A stretch of DNA of 64,000 nucleotides from Eucalyptus grandis (GCF_016545825.1 NC_052620.1:9796001-9860000); one strand, 5' to 3'; positions 11,191 to 23,472 are shown, numbered from the stretch's first letter. A program made the numbers and translations. Notes: a model not told the origin generated them from the letters alone.

Positions 11191-12425
11191 AGAAAAATGT
11201 CAAATGGTACTTAGACAGTGGATGCTCAAGACATATGATATGAGATTCAAGTTGTTTCATAAAACTTATGCAAGTTAATGGTGGAAAAGTTTCCTTTGGT
11301 GGAAATGGCAAATGAAGAATTGTCGAGTGCAGAACAGTAAAGATTGGAAGTCTCATAATCAACAACGTCTCCTTAGTAGAATGACTCAATTACAGCTTGC
11401 TGAGTATCAGTCAACTGTGTGACACAGGGTTCAAAATCAATTTTCAAGAAGGAATATGTTCGGGAACCAGTAAAGACTTCTCTCAGACTTTCACTGTACG
11501 AAGACATGGGAACATCTATTTTTTGGATATCAAACCAGAAAAATCTCAATGTCTAATTTCAATTCAAGAGGAAGCTGATATCTAGCATTGAAAACTTGGC
11601 CATATCAACATGAAGCAAAATGCCAAGATCTCTTCAAAGAAGCTTGTTCGTGGACTACCCAACCTAACATACCAAAAATCTGAATTATGCACACCATGTG
11701 TGTTGGGAAAACATGTTAGAAGTTCTTTCAAACCAATAAATCAAGTTTCCATTAATCGTGTGCTACAGCTCCTACATATAGATCTCTTTGGACCAACTAG
11801 AACTTAGAGCATTGCTGGAAAGAAATATTGCTTAGTAATAGCGGATGATTATTCACGATTTACTTGGGTATACTTCCTGGCAAGTAAGTCTGAAACTTTT
11901 TTTTTTATTTTATAAAGTTTGCTAAGAAAGTACAGAATGAGAAATGATATGTTATTTCGAGTATACGGACAGACCATGAAGGTGAGTTTGAAAATCAAGA
12001 CTTTGCTAAATTCTGTAATGAATCTGGTTTTCAGCATATGTTCTCCTCTCTATACACTTTAGAACAGAATGGAGTTGTGGAAATGAAGAATAGATTGTTG
12101 CAAGAAATGGCTAGAATACTTTTAATTGAAAGCAACATTTCTTCACGTTTTTGGGCTAAAGCAGTTTCTACAGCATGCTATATCATTAACAGAGTTTTCT
12201 TAAGGCCAATTCTGGAGAAAACTCCCTATGAGTTATTCAAAGGTAAGAAGTCAATTGTTTCCTATTTTCATATGTTTGGTTGCAATTGTTTTATATTGAA
12301 AAATGCAAATGATCGAATTGGTAAATTTGAAGAAAAGTTAGACGAAAGAATCTTCCTTGGATATTCAACCACCAACAAAGCTTACAGAGTATACAACAAA
12401 AAGACTCAATCTGTGGAATGATCGA
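11190..12425 (+). pseudogene. Copia element 1 protease and integrase region
   Basis: The aspartic protease signature 'WYLDSGCSRHM' is read from about 11205. The GAG-pre-integrase segment follows (11585-11800) with 'KLGHINMKQ'-like and 'CTPCVLGKHVRSSF' stretches, then the integrase core ('LLHIDLFGPTRT', 'VIADDYSRFTWVYF'). After a frame change the part from 12038 has 'LLQEMARILLIESNISSRFW' and 'HMFGCNCFILKNANDRIGKF'. Stops occur at 11583 and 11805. The order protease-integrase-reverse transcriptase identifies Ty1/copia. Confidence 0.9.
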
Positions 12426-12779
12426 TAAATGTCAAATTTCAAGACTTTATACAAAATCAATCGATCCAGACTCAACCTGAAGAATCGAACCTCCTCCAGA
12501 CTCTACAAAGTCAAATTCTCCAGAAAGCAGCTTAGACTTGAAGGTCAACAATGAATGAACGTTGAAGAATCAAATGAAGAAAAGATCAGCAGATCATCGG
12601 ACCAACCAGCAAGAATGGAAGCACAAGTCCGTCATCCCAAAGAACTCATTATTGGAGACATTGATGAAGGGATTCGTACAAGATCCAAAAGGCATGAAGA
12701 GTCTAGCACCGTGGCTCTTATTTTTGAATTAGAACCCAAAAGCATAGAAGAAGCTTTAACTGATGAAAGCTAGATTGAA

Positions 12780-13470
12780 GTTATGTAAGAAGAACTCAGG
12801 CAGTTCAGTATTAACGATGTCTGGGAATTGACTCCTAAACCAAAAGGTAAATCTGTTATTAGAGCTAAATGGGTTTTTAGAAACAAGATGGATGAGAAAA
12901 GAAAAGTTATAAGGAACAAAGCAAGACTCGTAGTCAAATGATATACGCAAGAAGAAGGGATAGACCATGATGAGACTTACACACCGAGCAATGTTAGAAG
13001 CAATTAGATTATTACTTGCTTTTGCTTGTTATAATAATTTCAAGTTATTCCAAATGAACGTCAAAAGTGCATTCCTGAATGGATTTATCCAAGAGGAAGT
13101 TTATGTAGAACAACCTCCCAGTTTCGAAGATCCAAGGAAACTAGACTCTGTATTCAGATTGAAAAATGCGTTATATGATTTAAAGCAAGCACCTCAAGCT
13201 TGGTACGAAAAGTTAAGTAAGTTTATAATCCAAAATGGCTTTATTAAAGGTAAAGTAGACACTACTCTGTTTATCAAAAGAGAAAATAAAAACTTTCTAC
13301 TTGTTCAAATCTATGTTGATGATATTATCTTTAGATCACCTAACAAAAATCTGTGCAAGAAATTCTCTAAGTCTATGTAGGATGAATTCGAAATGAGCAT
13401 GATGGGTGAACTATCCTTCTTTCTCGGACTACAAGTAAAACAATTGAAGGAAGGGACTTTCATTCACCAA
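12780..13470 (+). pseudogene. Copia element 1 reverse transcriptase, truncated
   Basis: The reverse transcriptase runs from about 12840 ('RAKWVFRNKMDEKRK'), through 'MNVKSAFLNGFIQEEVYVEQ' and 'LKQAPQAWYEKLS', to the active-site motif YVDDI near 13315. After a stop at 13378 it goes on ('GELSFFLGLQVKQLKEGTF'). At about 13470 the frame runs directly into LTR sequence, so the rest of this domain and all of RNase H are missing. Confidence 0.92.
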
Positions 13471-13815
13471 GAGTTTGATACTTGTGAGACCTTAATAAAG
13501 TGTAGCAGAGTCTCTACACTGTGGAATCAAGGACGTAATACTGTAACAACTCTTTTGATTCATAGTGAAATCCAGCCGGTGAGTTGTCAATGCGGGAGAG
13601 TGGACGTAGGACTGGATTAAGTCAAACCACTATAAACCTTGTGTTTTTATTCTCTTCCTAAACTCTTTAATTTTGCTCGCAACTCTATTTAATTGTTAGA
13701 GTCTAATTTTCCCTATCAACCACACTCAGGTTAAAAGTAAATTTTTATACTATATTCTGCAAAAGTTGTTTGTGCACCTATTCACCCCCTGTAGGTGCTC
13801 GTACTAGCTCTCTCA
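13470..13815 (+). repeat. Truncated 3' LTR of copia element 1
   Basis: About 346 bp equivalent to the last part of the 929 bp 5' LTR. The first part is absent and pol is fused straight to it. It preserves the hAT target site in its empty form ('aataaagtgtagcag' near 13492-13506). Confidence 0.9.
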
Positions 13816-13820
13816 GAGAC

Positions 13821-14745
13821 CACCTTAGATATATACATACATATATATGTATGTATATCGAAATTGAACAAATTGAAAAAGTATATGCTCGAGTGGTATC
13901 TTTATCCCTAAAATATAGAATTTGATAGAGGATCAAGGTTAAATATCTTCAATTGGAATAATCGGTTTGCATTCTATATAGTCAAGTAGAGGTTATGAGT
14001 GAAATGAGACTTTCAGACTATAATCAGTATAGAAAAAGTCTTTGTAGCTAGTATTTAATGTAGATTATATTTGTGTTGACACCCAAAAGTAACTCAAGAC
14101 CTAACAGGAGGCATGTCATTAAGTTGTGGATTGGATAGTCAGGTGTTGTGATTGTAGATCAATGAGTAGCCGATGCAAGATCAACGTCACATGACTTATA
14201 ATGCCACTAATGAAGAGTAATGACTAAAGCAGTTATCGACATATGATAATAGGCAGTCAACCACCCAAAGGAGGAAGTCGAATGGAGAGAAATCCCCAAG
14301 TTTTAACTACTATTGAATAAAAAAAGTGCATCTAGAGATCGTGAGAGCAAAGCCTAGAATCTTGAGAGTAGTTGGGTTTGAGATTTGAAATTTAACTGCA
14401 TGTATATAAAACACATTATAACACGCATTTAAGTAATGTGGAATTATACTCCAACCATATTAAGTTGTGGTCATAGATCTATGCATGAAGGACGAGGGTG
14501 TAATTATATTGCCTGCCATGCTCTAATGATGTACCTTGATTTTTGGTTTTTCTTGTTTGTTTTGGAGCTTTACGACTAGCCTTTTTATGGTGAATTTAAG
14601 GATTTCATATGGATCTTTTCATGTATCATTTTGGTAATAAATAGAAATTTCTTTAACATAAGAAAAAAAGTAATGGTAGCGTTTCTAGTTACTCTTATCT
14701 CTTTAGTTGTACAATGCTTTTCTTCTCTTTAAGCTGCTTGGAATA
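13821..14745. other. Intergenic spacer
   Basis: No gene is seen. The stretch 13855-13930 resembles 400-470, on the other side of copia 1 ('ctttatccctaaaatata' versus 'ctttattcctaaaatatg'). From about 14680 the sequence resembles the 3' flank of the B3 gene at 19260-19320. Confidence 0.45.
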
Positions 14746-14755
14746 GAGTATGGAG

Positions 14756-15594
14756 GGGAAAAGTGTTTAAAAAATCATAAATTTATTGTGTTTGTGCCAA
14801 TTTAGTCCTAAACATTTTTTTTGGTGCCAATTTAGTTCTTAACATTTTTACTTAATGCCGATTCAATCATTTTAGGTCAATTTTGGTGGATTTTGCTGAC
14901 TAGATGCCGATCGGTTGATGTGGTCGATCGGTGCGCGTGTACAATTTTTAATAATATTTTAATATTTTTGAATTTTTATTTTATTTATTTTATTTTTATT
15001 TTTCCTTACCCTCCTCCAACCGGTTGCGGGACCTCGCCCACCTCACCATTGGCTGCGAGGGTGGCCTTGCGTTGGGCGGCGAGGCTCGCCCTTGTTGGAT
15101 CCGGCGAGCGAGGGCGGGCGAGCCTCGCCAACGCCCCCAAGCTGCGGGCGACCTAGCACTGGCCGGGCGAGGCTTGACCCTTGTCGAATCGCGGCACAGG
15201 CGACGCGCGGCTCGACCCTTGCTAGATCTGCGAGGGCGAGCCTTGCGACCACTAGCGAGGTGGCCAACGATGTTCGGTGAGGTCAACCTTGCTGGCGTTG
15301 CCTTTGGCCGGTCGGCCGAGGTCCGACGACCGACGGGAGGAAGGAAGGAAAAAGAAAAAGAAAAAAAATAAACAACTTTTAAAAATATTAAAATATTATT
15401 AAAATTTGTCCACGTCGTACCCGATCGAGTCGCGTCATTTGGGCGTCCGATTAGCAAAATTCAGTCAAAATTAGCCGAAAATAACTGAATTGGCATTAAG
15501 TAAAAATGTTTAAGACTAAATTGGCGCAAAAAAAAGATTTGTGATTAAATTGACACAAATACAAAAAGTTTATGACTTTTTAAACACTTTTCCC
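14756..15594. mobile_element. Inverted-repeat (MULE-like) non-autonomous element, 839 bp
   Basis: Imperfect terminal inverted repeats of more than 200 bp start GGGAAAAGTGTTTAAAAA and contain 'tgccaatttagtcctaaac'. The outer flanks are a 10 bp near-perfect duplication, GAGTATGGAG (14746-14755) and GAGTATGGGG (15595-15604), typical in length for Mutator-like elements. The core (15010-15340) is GC-rich and itself partly self-complementary; the frames in it on both strands look like composition artefacts. Confidence 0.8.
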
Positions 15595-15604
15595 GAGTAT
15601 GGGG

Positions 15605-16801
15605 TATAGGTACTTTGGGAATACAACGCTCCTACCATGTTAAGATTGTGCATTGAAAACTATATAAAAATTTCGATTAATCTCTCAACGGACGACTAGG
15701 ATGAATCTTCAATGGGAATTTATTTCCTCTCTATTTTTAATAGGACTCTTGAGATCAACATGCACTATCCTTGTATCAATGGCAAGTCTCCACAATCTCA
15801 GAGAGGATCTTCACTCCTGCCACGAGTCCGAAGGAACGTTTGGGGATGTATTCGAATTCAGCATTATAAGCACGAGATGGAAGCAACATCGCCATCCCTT
15901 TGGGGCATCGAAAATTTTCTCAAGGCCCACTTACTCGAGCAAAACTAAACCTAGGAATGGCTTCCACCCGTCTCTCATTTGTAGACTATTCTTCCTCTCA
16001 CCGAGCCCAATGCAAACATTCACTGTTTGAATGAATGAACATTACTCTCTAGTACAAATTTGAGGTGATTGGCTAAAGGGTGAGTGATTTTTACAAGGAA
16101 ACTAGAAACTACCTTCTTAAAACCGCTTTCCAATCTTTGGAATCCAAATTTTAGAACCTGAAATTTATTCTGTTTGTCTTGAAACCAATCCTAAAACCTA
16201 TTCTGGTTTGCCAGCTAATTTTCTTTTATACCTTTTGTTGGTTCCATATTTTACAGCGAAATAATATGGACAACAACAAAATTTCCAAGTAAAAGATGAA
16301 CGGAGCAAGCGAGCGAAGGTGAATCTAAACGAATGAGGGTTATGAGGCTCGAATGAGTGATGGCGAGCGACCAACGTTGAGGGTGAGTTGCAAGCGAAAG
16401 AGAGGGAGAGAAGTGAAGTATGAGTGAGGTTGGAGAGAAATGGAGAAAAAGATAAATAGAAAAAAAGAAAAAAAAAGCCAAGAGAAATTAGGCTTTATAA
16501 GCTTTATGTAATTGATTTCAAATTCAATTCTGTATCCAGATGCTTCTTTACTCATAATCGGGAATCGGACCACTCGGTAATAGGATTGATTTTCGAGCAA
16601 TTTGATATAGGTCTCGAGTAGATCCGATCCAATTGCATAGCCCTGTACGAACTGTTTTAATGCGGTGTACAAACTGCTTTAAAGCAGCAGTTTGGTTGCT
16701 CTGACCGATTAAAGAGCTAATAATAGAGGGGAGGACAGGACTCCTGACGCAGGTGAGACAAAGGCGAATACAGGACCTTGAAAGGAGGTTCTTTCAAGAC
16801 G
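15605..16801. other. Spacer upstream of B3 gene 1
   Basis: No gene is recognised. 15605-15670 resembles 19355-19430 and continues the match interrupted by the 14756-15594 element. Short frames at 15701-16030 and on the minus strand at 16251-16672 have no familiar motif; 16260-16480 is purine-rich. The promoter of the B3 gene beginning at 16802 should lie in the last few hundred bases, but no element can be assigned. Confidence 0.4.
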
Positions 16802-19085
16802 ATGGCTTCGCGTCGTCCGAAGGGTTTTGAACCGCCCAAGTCTCCTCATTTTTTCAAGATCATACTCTCCTCCGGGAAGCTTGTCAGCATGCCCTCTCTC
16901 TCTCCCCTACTGATTCTTGATTTTCGTTTTTATTCTTCTTTGCCCGCTAGTTGTTCGATTTATTTCTTGACTGGGAAAGGTACTACTTTCTGGCTAATTG
17001 TGTGACTAAGTTGACAGTTGTATGTGACCAAGCGAGCAAAATATATTCACACAAGGTGTTTTTCTTTGGGTCGAAATGCAAGGTGTTTCACTTGCAGGAA
17101 AATTGTTCTGTTCTTCAGTGTCTAGTCTCTGAACTAGTCCTTGGATCGAAGCCCGCATGACTTTGACCCATTAGAATGTGTTCCTGGATTTGTTTTCCTT
17201 TTTCCTAATTATCTTGAATATTGCTCAGGAAATGACATTAATTTACCAGAACCAGTGTTCAATTGAGAAGAATTTTCTTCTGAAGGAGAATAGAATTCAT
17301 GCTATTCCTTGCTTATATGCAAATCATATAGTGAAGCTTCTTCTATGTGGTTGTGAATTTGAGCAAAAATATAGGACTGGAATATGGAGGTATCTCAGTA
17401 TTTCTTTCTAATTCCTTTCCTAGAATAATACTGGTATGCAAGCCTTTTTGCGACTTATTCCCGGATGCAGGCAATCCGAGTTACTCTAATTGGGTGATGT
17501 AGGTACTTCTTATCACAATCTAATTCCCTTGAGTTACGCTGAGAATTACTGAACCGGTAATTGTATTTGTATGTCTGATACGAAAAGTTGCTAATGGAGT
17601 TGTAGATATTTTTGCGGGGAGCCCGAAAAGAAGTTTTAAAACTTACTTGTTCACTACCTGAATCCCAAAATTTCTGGTGAGAATGTTGACTAATTTGTGG
17701 TTCACTATACTATGGACTCACTTGATCGCAATTCCTTATTGTTGAAGTATGTGCACGTGCTTTCGCTATGCTATGGAGTCTCCACGCTTTGGACAAGAAC
17801 CTTAAGATCTTAAATTTAAGTGAAAAAAAATGATTTAATTATATATTGAATCTGCTTTTCTTTCTTTTTCTCAATAGGAGATACCAAAGAGGTTTCTGCA
17901 GAGACATGGTAGTGACATCCCTGGCTCAGTGTTTCTCAAGGTTCCAAGCAGTACAATACTTTGGCCAGTGGAGATGGAGTGGAGTGATGGCATGGCTCGC
18001 CTTGGCCAAGGCTGGCAGAAGTTCACAGACTATTACTCCATTGGTTTTGGCCAATTACTAGTTTTCAGATATGAACCAAGCTCCATCTTTCATGTTGTGA
18101 TCATTGACACAAGCGCTTCAGAGATTGAATATCCTACGGATCCTGTGATCATGGACAAATCAGAACCGAAATGTGAATTTATTCTGCTCAAGAAGGAAGA
18201 AACTGATAATATCTCAGCCAAAATCTCGGAGGATTGTCGGCCTAGCCCAAAATTTAGGAAAAAATCAAAGTCAGCATTGGCTTTGGCTTCTCGTAAGGTG
18301 AACTCCGGTATGGGTAGTGAAAATGATGATTATTCCTACGAACACCAATTTCCCAATAACGTTTGAGTCAGTTCATTGGCTCATATCCTTTCTGATGTAT
18401 CATCTAATTTTGGATTTTAAGATGAAATATTTTTCTTTTTATTAATTATGTACAGGCATGATCAGAAATTCTGCAAGCAGAGCAAGCCCTGCTACACCGG
18501 TTGCTCGTACAAGTAATGTGCCATGTCCTACTGCTCTTGAAATGGCACGAGATTTCAAATCAAAGCATCCCATGTTCATACTCGTGGTGTACCCTAGTTA
18601 TCTTAAAGATTCCCATCCGGTGAGATTCTTGGTGACCTAGTTTCATCATTGACCTCTTTATAACTCTAAGACGGCATAGTTTCCTTAGTTCATGAAAGCC
18701 TTGGAGTGTACATGTTTTGGGTTATTATTTTCCCCATCCTCCTACTTAGAGTGTTTATGCCTTGACATGATCATGGAAACAAATTACTTTGAGAAGGCTA
18801 ATATCAAATATCGGTTTATAAAACATTTACGCAGAGTGTATCATCCAAATTTATGCGGACTCATATCAAGGGAAGTATGCAGGTCGTGACACTTAAGCAC
18901 AAGAAGGATTCGTGGTCAGTGAAGTTAATCAAGTATCGAGGGACCTTGGAAAGTTATCTCAAGGTTGGTTTGCGTTTGCAAGAGCAACTTCTCTGTGTGA
19001 AGGGGACGTTTGCGTGTTGGAACTAACTAAGCCAAGTCCCACCGTGCTTGAAGTGTCAATCTTCAGGAGTTCTGATTACACTTAG
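16802..19085 (+). pseudogene. B3-domain (REM-like) gene 1, one frameshift
   Basis: Likely a nuclear DNA-binding protein with two B3 domains. Proposed exons: 16802-16882, 17878-18307, 18456-18619 and 18835-19085, all with GT/AG borders and consistent phase. Exon 1 starts MASRRPKGFEPPKSPHFF, the beginning of a B3 barrel; exon 2 completes it with 'EIPKRFLQRHGSDIPG', 'GWQKFTDYYSIGFGQLLVF' and 'ASEIEYP'. Exon 3 holds a linker and the start of the second B3 domain ('ARDFKSKHPMFILVV'). Exon 4 completes it with 'DSWSVKLIKYRG' and, after a frame change near 18945, 'QGWFAFARATSLCEGDVCVL'. The total is about 308 codons. Removing that single frame change would give an ordinary two-domain protein, so it may be an active gene with an assembly error or a young pseudogene. 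Its relatives lie downstream. Confidence 0.78.
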
Positions 19086-19555
19086 GAGTGGTTTACTGCC
19101 ACCATTATGCTTGGCATCATTTTAGAGAATGATATCAGTAGTGTTATCAGCTAGACATACAATGTTACTAAGTTTTTCTTCTTGTTTTTAGTGTCTTTTT
19201 GACGACAGATGGATCTGTAAATTGAAATGTCCTGATAACTGAGCTTTAGCGATGGTGAATGAAAGTGGTTGTAAAATTTTCTAGTTACTCTTATCTTCTT
19301 TAGTTGTTTCTTGTTTTTCTCCCAAGTTTGATCATAACTAAATACAAAAATACAATATAGTGCTTTAGGGATACAACCCTCATATCATATAAACCTTGTA
19401 TTGGAAATTACAAACTTTTCTCAAACTTTAATATTTTGATCACGAACTTTTTTCAATTCATCAGTTTACAAATGCCATGATATGACTAACAGACCTATGG
19501 CATCAATTAGCTAAGCATAATCTATACTAATCCTTTTCTCATTTTCTAGTAACTG
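19086..19555. other. 3' flank of B3 gene 1
   Basis: No further exon is seen. 19260-19430 matches, with divergence, 14690-14745 plus 15605-15670, which shows that this flank was duplicated before the 14756 element was inserted. Confidence 0.5.
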
Positions 19556-19569
19556 AATTTGAAGGCCTT

Positions 19570-20372
19570 CATCAGGGTATACCGAAGAGGTTTTCTGCAA
19601 AAGCATGGTAATGACCTCTCGAGCATAGTGTTTCTCAAGGTTCCAGATGGTGAAATCTGGCCAGTACGGTTAGAATTGAGCGAATGCAGGCTTTTTGGTT
19701 GGGAAAGGATGTACAAAAGTTCGTAGATTATTTCTCTGTTGTTCCTGGCCAATTGATGCTCTTCAGATGCGAACAGAACTCCACCTTCCAAGCTGTAATT
19801 TTTCATACGAGTTCATTAGAGATTGAATATCCCGGAAATCCCATTATGGGTGAAAAATCAAAAGCTGAATGCGAATTTCTACTGCCTAGGAAGGAAGAAA
19901 CTGATGATATCTTGGTTAAAATCTTGGAAGATTGCTGGCCAAGCCGAGTCATGAGTGGAAAAACGAAATGGGCTTCTGAGAAGGCGAGTTCTGGTCTGGT
20001 TGGTGAAGATACTAACAATTCCCAAGAGCACATAATATTTACGCGCTCTCGATCAGGAGGCAGAGAGTTCTCAAGTTCAAAGAAGAACAAACCTCTGATT
20101 TGTTCTTCAAAAAAACTGCGAAGGTAGTGACGGTAGTCAAGAATTATCATGTTCACTTACGTCATTTTCTTCTCTCGAGCTCTATTTTTGCAACCTTCTG
20201 AAATTCTACTTCTTGCCTTGTTTGTTCTTTGGTCCTACTACAATGTGCTCAAGAAGAGATTTTGTAATTGAAAGGCGGATGTGCTGAGCTCTTATCGATC
20301 AATTCATGTGCTCATTCATCTGCGAATTGTGGTACTGGTATACAGTGTCATTTTAGGATACGATGGACGTTC
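19570..20372 (+). pseudogene. B3 gene 2, broken and truncated
   Basis: A second-exon equivalent of B3 gene 1, in pieces: 'GFLQKHGNDLSSIVFLKVP' in one frame (from about 19577), then 'GKDVQKFVDYFSVVPGQLML' and 'SSLEIEYPGNPI' in another (19684-20127). At least two frameshifts lie near 19590 and 19690. No first exon is found upstream. Non-coding similarity to the minus-strand copy at 37.3-37.7 kb continues to about 20372, where a dispersed repeat begins. Exons 3 and 4 are lost. It is most like B3 copy 4 (36745-38036), which has the same 'SSGLVGEGTN/DTN' and 'SGG.EFSSSK' tail. Confidence 0.8.
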
Positions 20373-20373
20373 A

Positions 20374-20660
20374 CCTTTTCACATGACCCCGACGTGACCT
20401 AGCTTGGGGTCTCGCTACCCTGGCAACTGGCGGCCTTGGTTCACACAACCCTTTGTCTCACTTAAGCTAGATTCTCATTTGCACATTGTTGACCACTAGA
20501 TGGACCTTATCAGTGCCGCCTTTCTTGTTGCCATCTCTCTCTCTCTCTCTCTAAAGTGTTTTCTTAATTTTCTAATGTTCCAATCCAATAAGTGCAAATG
20601 ATCCAATTGGCAATGATGAAGTGTTAATGTGATTGTCCATTTCAGCATTTTCATTTGCAA
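20374..20660. repeat. Dispersed repeat, copy 2, with short CT tract
   Basis: Matches 700-1110 in order: a 'catgacc' segment, 'cacacaaccctttgtct', a short (CT)n at about 20534-20552, 'gtgcaaatgatccaattgg', and 'tttcatttgcaattt'. Its left edge coincides with the point where B3 gene 2 is cut off. Confidence 0.65.
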
Positions 20661-20741
20661 TTTGGTAAGTGTTTTAAAAGTTTTAAAACTTATCACAAAA
20701 ATGCAATTAAGTCCTAAAACTTCCAAAAATGCAATCAAGTT

Positions 20742-23460
20742 TGTGATATCCCAAATTTTGGCCTTGTTCGAAATATGTGAAATGGTTATTTCCTCAATGC
20801 ATTGATAGTTAATTTATTTTGAATTAATCACTCATAAGTTAACTAATTAATTGGGCAAGGCCATAAAGAGTTAAAATGCGAAAGACCGGAGAATTCAATT
20901 AGGGATCGACCAGTCGACCATAAGTATCAACAAGGGTCACTGTTGTGCTATTATAAGTCAATTAGTGAATAGATATAAATTGATTTGATGGAAGCACATA
21001 GTTGGTTAGCAGATGGTTCTGCATGGTTATGATACTTGCGTCAGATGACGATAAACCGATTTTTTTTTATTGATTTTGTACTCAAAGTATATATTTGAAC
21101 TCTTGCGATTACATGACAACCAAAAGTCCTCTACAATCGAAGAGGCACAAACGTGGATTGAAAATTATTAACCATGGGTCAACCACACGAAGCCCCCTAA
21201 AAGCCACATGATAGTTAAAATCATACTAAAGTCTTATTTGATCGATTCTAATCATGAAATTTAATTCGATTTTGGATATCAAACTTTTGAGGATTTCAAG
21301 ACTAACTTATTGGACGTCGCCTCATTATTTGTTGAATTATCGGCAAGTTGTAAATTTTTTGGAAAAACGAATTATTGGACGAAAATGGGATGTCGGAAAG
21401 AGAAGCTAGGCCAAGCAAAGGTCATTGGGCCTCATACCCATGTGGGTTGGCCAAGGAGGCCCAAATGGGCCACCAAGCCCGATTCTTTAAGTAGGCCCAA
21501 ATGGCAAAGTTGTAAATTTTGGGCCAAAAAGCTTGTTGTTAAGAAATGGGAAATAAAAAGAAAATGAGTGGGTGGACGGAGAAATAGGCTAGGAGGATTT
21601 TGAAGTAAGTGGGTGTGAGAAATGATGGATTTTTGGGAAAAAAATCTAAGCAAAATCGCTCACTCTCTACCCCCTCCCCCGCACGCCTTCTTCTGCTAAC
21701 ACCCCCCCCAAAAAAAAAAATCACCGAACCTCCTTAGCCTCCATCTCCCTTATTTCTTCATCTTTTCCTTCTTCATTTCTTCTTCATCCCAGTCACTCAT
21801 CACCGCCATTTTCACCACCATTTACCACCACTCATCACCGCCATCTCCACCACCACTCATCGCCGTTCATCGCCTATCCTCGCTGTCGCAAGCCATCACC
21901 CAAACCGAGCACCCACCTCACTGGAGCGCAACATTGTTGCCCGCTTAACACCGTAAGCTTGAGCCACCCACGCCATCCTTTGCAGTTGTCAACCACTACC
22001 ACTGCACACCCGTCTCTCTCCACCACCACAAACTACCATTACTAAGCTCTTAAAAGAGGCAGCCATGAGCCTCAAAGCTCACCAAGCCATCGTCGCCGTG
22101 CCATTTGTGCCACCATCCTCGAGGATGTCGCGCCGCCATCGCCATTAGTCCGTCGCCACTGAAAAACTTGTGAGTTAACTCGTAATACTTGATTAGGTAA
22201 TTAATTGCATTTAGGGGTACGTATAGTTTAGGCTAATGGTGGTTAGCGGCATATAATGATGGTTTTGTGCTAATCATGATTAAGGATGGGTAAGATTAAG
22301 GTTAATTGAGATTAGTCTTAATTAAGGATGATTAGTTCAATTAATTGTAATTAGTTGAATTAATGATGATTAATCTTAATTAAATATAGTTTGATTAATT
22401 AATGATAGCTTGTCTTAATTAATCGTGATTAGCTTAATTAATCATGAATAGTGCAAATTAATGAGGGATCAATTGTTAAGTATAATTTTATGTTCATTTT
22501 TTTGGATGAGTTTGTGCATTATTCCGATTATTTGAACTTGTGATATTATTGATTGCTTAATTACAGGCTTTATTTACTATTTCCAAAGAGGGTTTTATGG
22601 GCAAGAAAATGGCAAATCTTGAGGTGTCGGGCTTGGATGCCGCGTTTTATGTGTTAAAAGGGATAATAGGGTTTTAAAATTTAAGTGTACAAAATTTGAT
22701 GGGTTGATTTTTAGTACATGACCATGTGCGAACATTTTATGGAATTTTAAGTGTGAAAATTTGCCAAAGTTGGTTATTTAAACACGAATTCTTTTGTACT
22801 AGGCTAATTAAGGGCAAATAAAATTGGCTTAATTGTTGGCGTGCTTGAGTGGTCATTTAATTGAACCCATCACCCAACGAGAGTTTGGGGACAATACGCG
22901 ATTTTTATTGGATGCTTTTTAATGTTTGTTGCATTGATATTGCCATATGTAATTTACTAATAATATGCAGGGGTGTGCAAGGAGAGGTAAGATTATATAT
23001 CGTTGCATGTTTAGGTTGTCTCTGAGGCAAATTTACGTTCTAATCGAGGCTTAGCTATTGACTTTCTAAGATTTATATCTCAGCCCATTGTTGTTTAAAT
23101 ATGTTTAGGTTCATAGATTCGAGAACTTTCACATGCGGTTCGGGATCCCTTTGGAGATGAAGGATTGACTTGGAGCTAGTAAAGTTTAGGTTAACCCCAA
23201 CCCTTATTGGTTTTTGTAACGGTTTGTAAATATAAATTTTTTTGGGGTTAACAAGTTTATAAATAGAACTAATGCTTTTGGAAATGTTTGTTGTCATGGT
23301 TATACTATCCATCTTTGTTGATTGACTAGGAGTTATTATGTATGTTTCGCTTGCGTTTAATTGAAAGATTAAAAGAATAGGTTGGCGATGTGACCTGGGA
23401 CATTACAAACTAATTGACCATTAGGGGATGCTTGCACACTCGGGGGTTCAGAGTGTGACA
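20742..23460 (+). repeat. 5' LTR of the gypsy element (2.7 kb)
   Basis: Runs from TGTGATATCCC to GAGTGTGACA, the usual gypsy LTR termini, and is followed 12 bp later by the primer site. It contains a C-rich stretch with CCACCA-type runs (21780-22150), probably leader, and an AT-rich array of 'ttaattaatgatgatt'-like units (22200-22470). No gene lies within it. Confidence 0.8.
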
Positions 23461-23472
23461 TCCTCGTCTAAG

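Larger units (their letters stand above)
1158..13815 (+). mobile_element. Ty1/copia LTR retrotransposon 1, interrupted by a hAT element
   Basis: The element begins TGTTGGAG at 1158 and ends CTCTCTCA at 13815, flanked by the 5 bp target duplication GAGAC at 1153-1157 and 13816-13820. Domain order gag, zinc knuckle, protease, integrase, reverse transcriptase is that of Ty1/copia. The 5' LTR is split by a hAT transposon (1773-9064). The 3' end has lost the C-terminal part of pol and the first part of the 3' LTR. All frames contain stops or frameshifts, so it is not autonomous. Without the hAT insert it is about 5.4 kb. The UBN2-like gag and CCHC knuckle would fit a SIRE/Maximus-type lineage, but the lineage is an inference. 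Confidence 0.93.

Noticed and set aside
15024..15457. Overlapping long frames on both strands in a GC-rich segment
   Set aside because: They lie in the core of an inverted-repeat element and exist on both strands with no motif, so they are due to composition.
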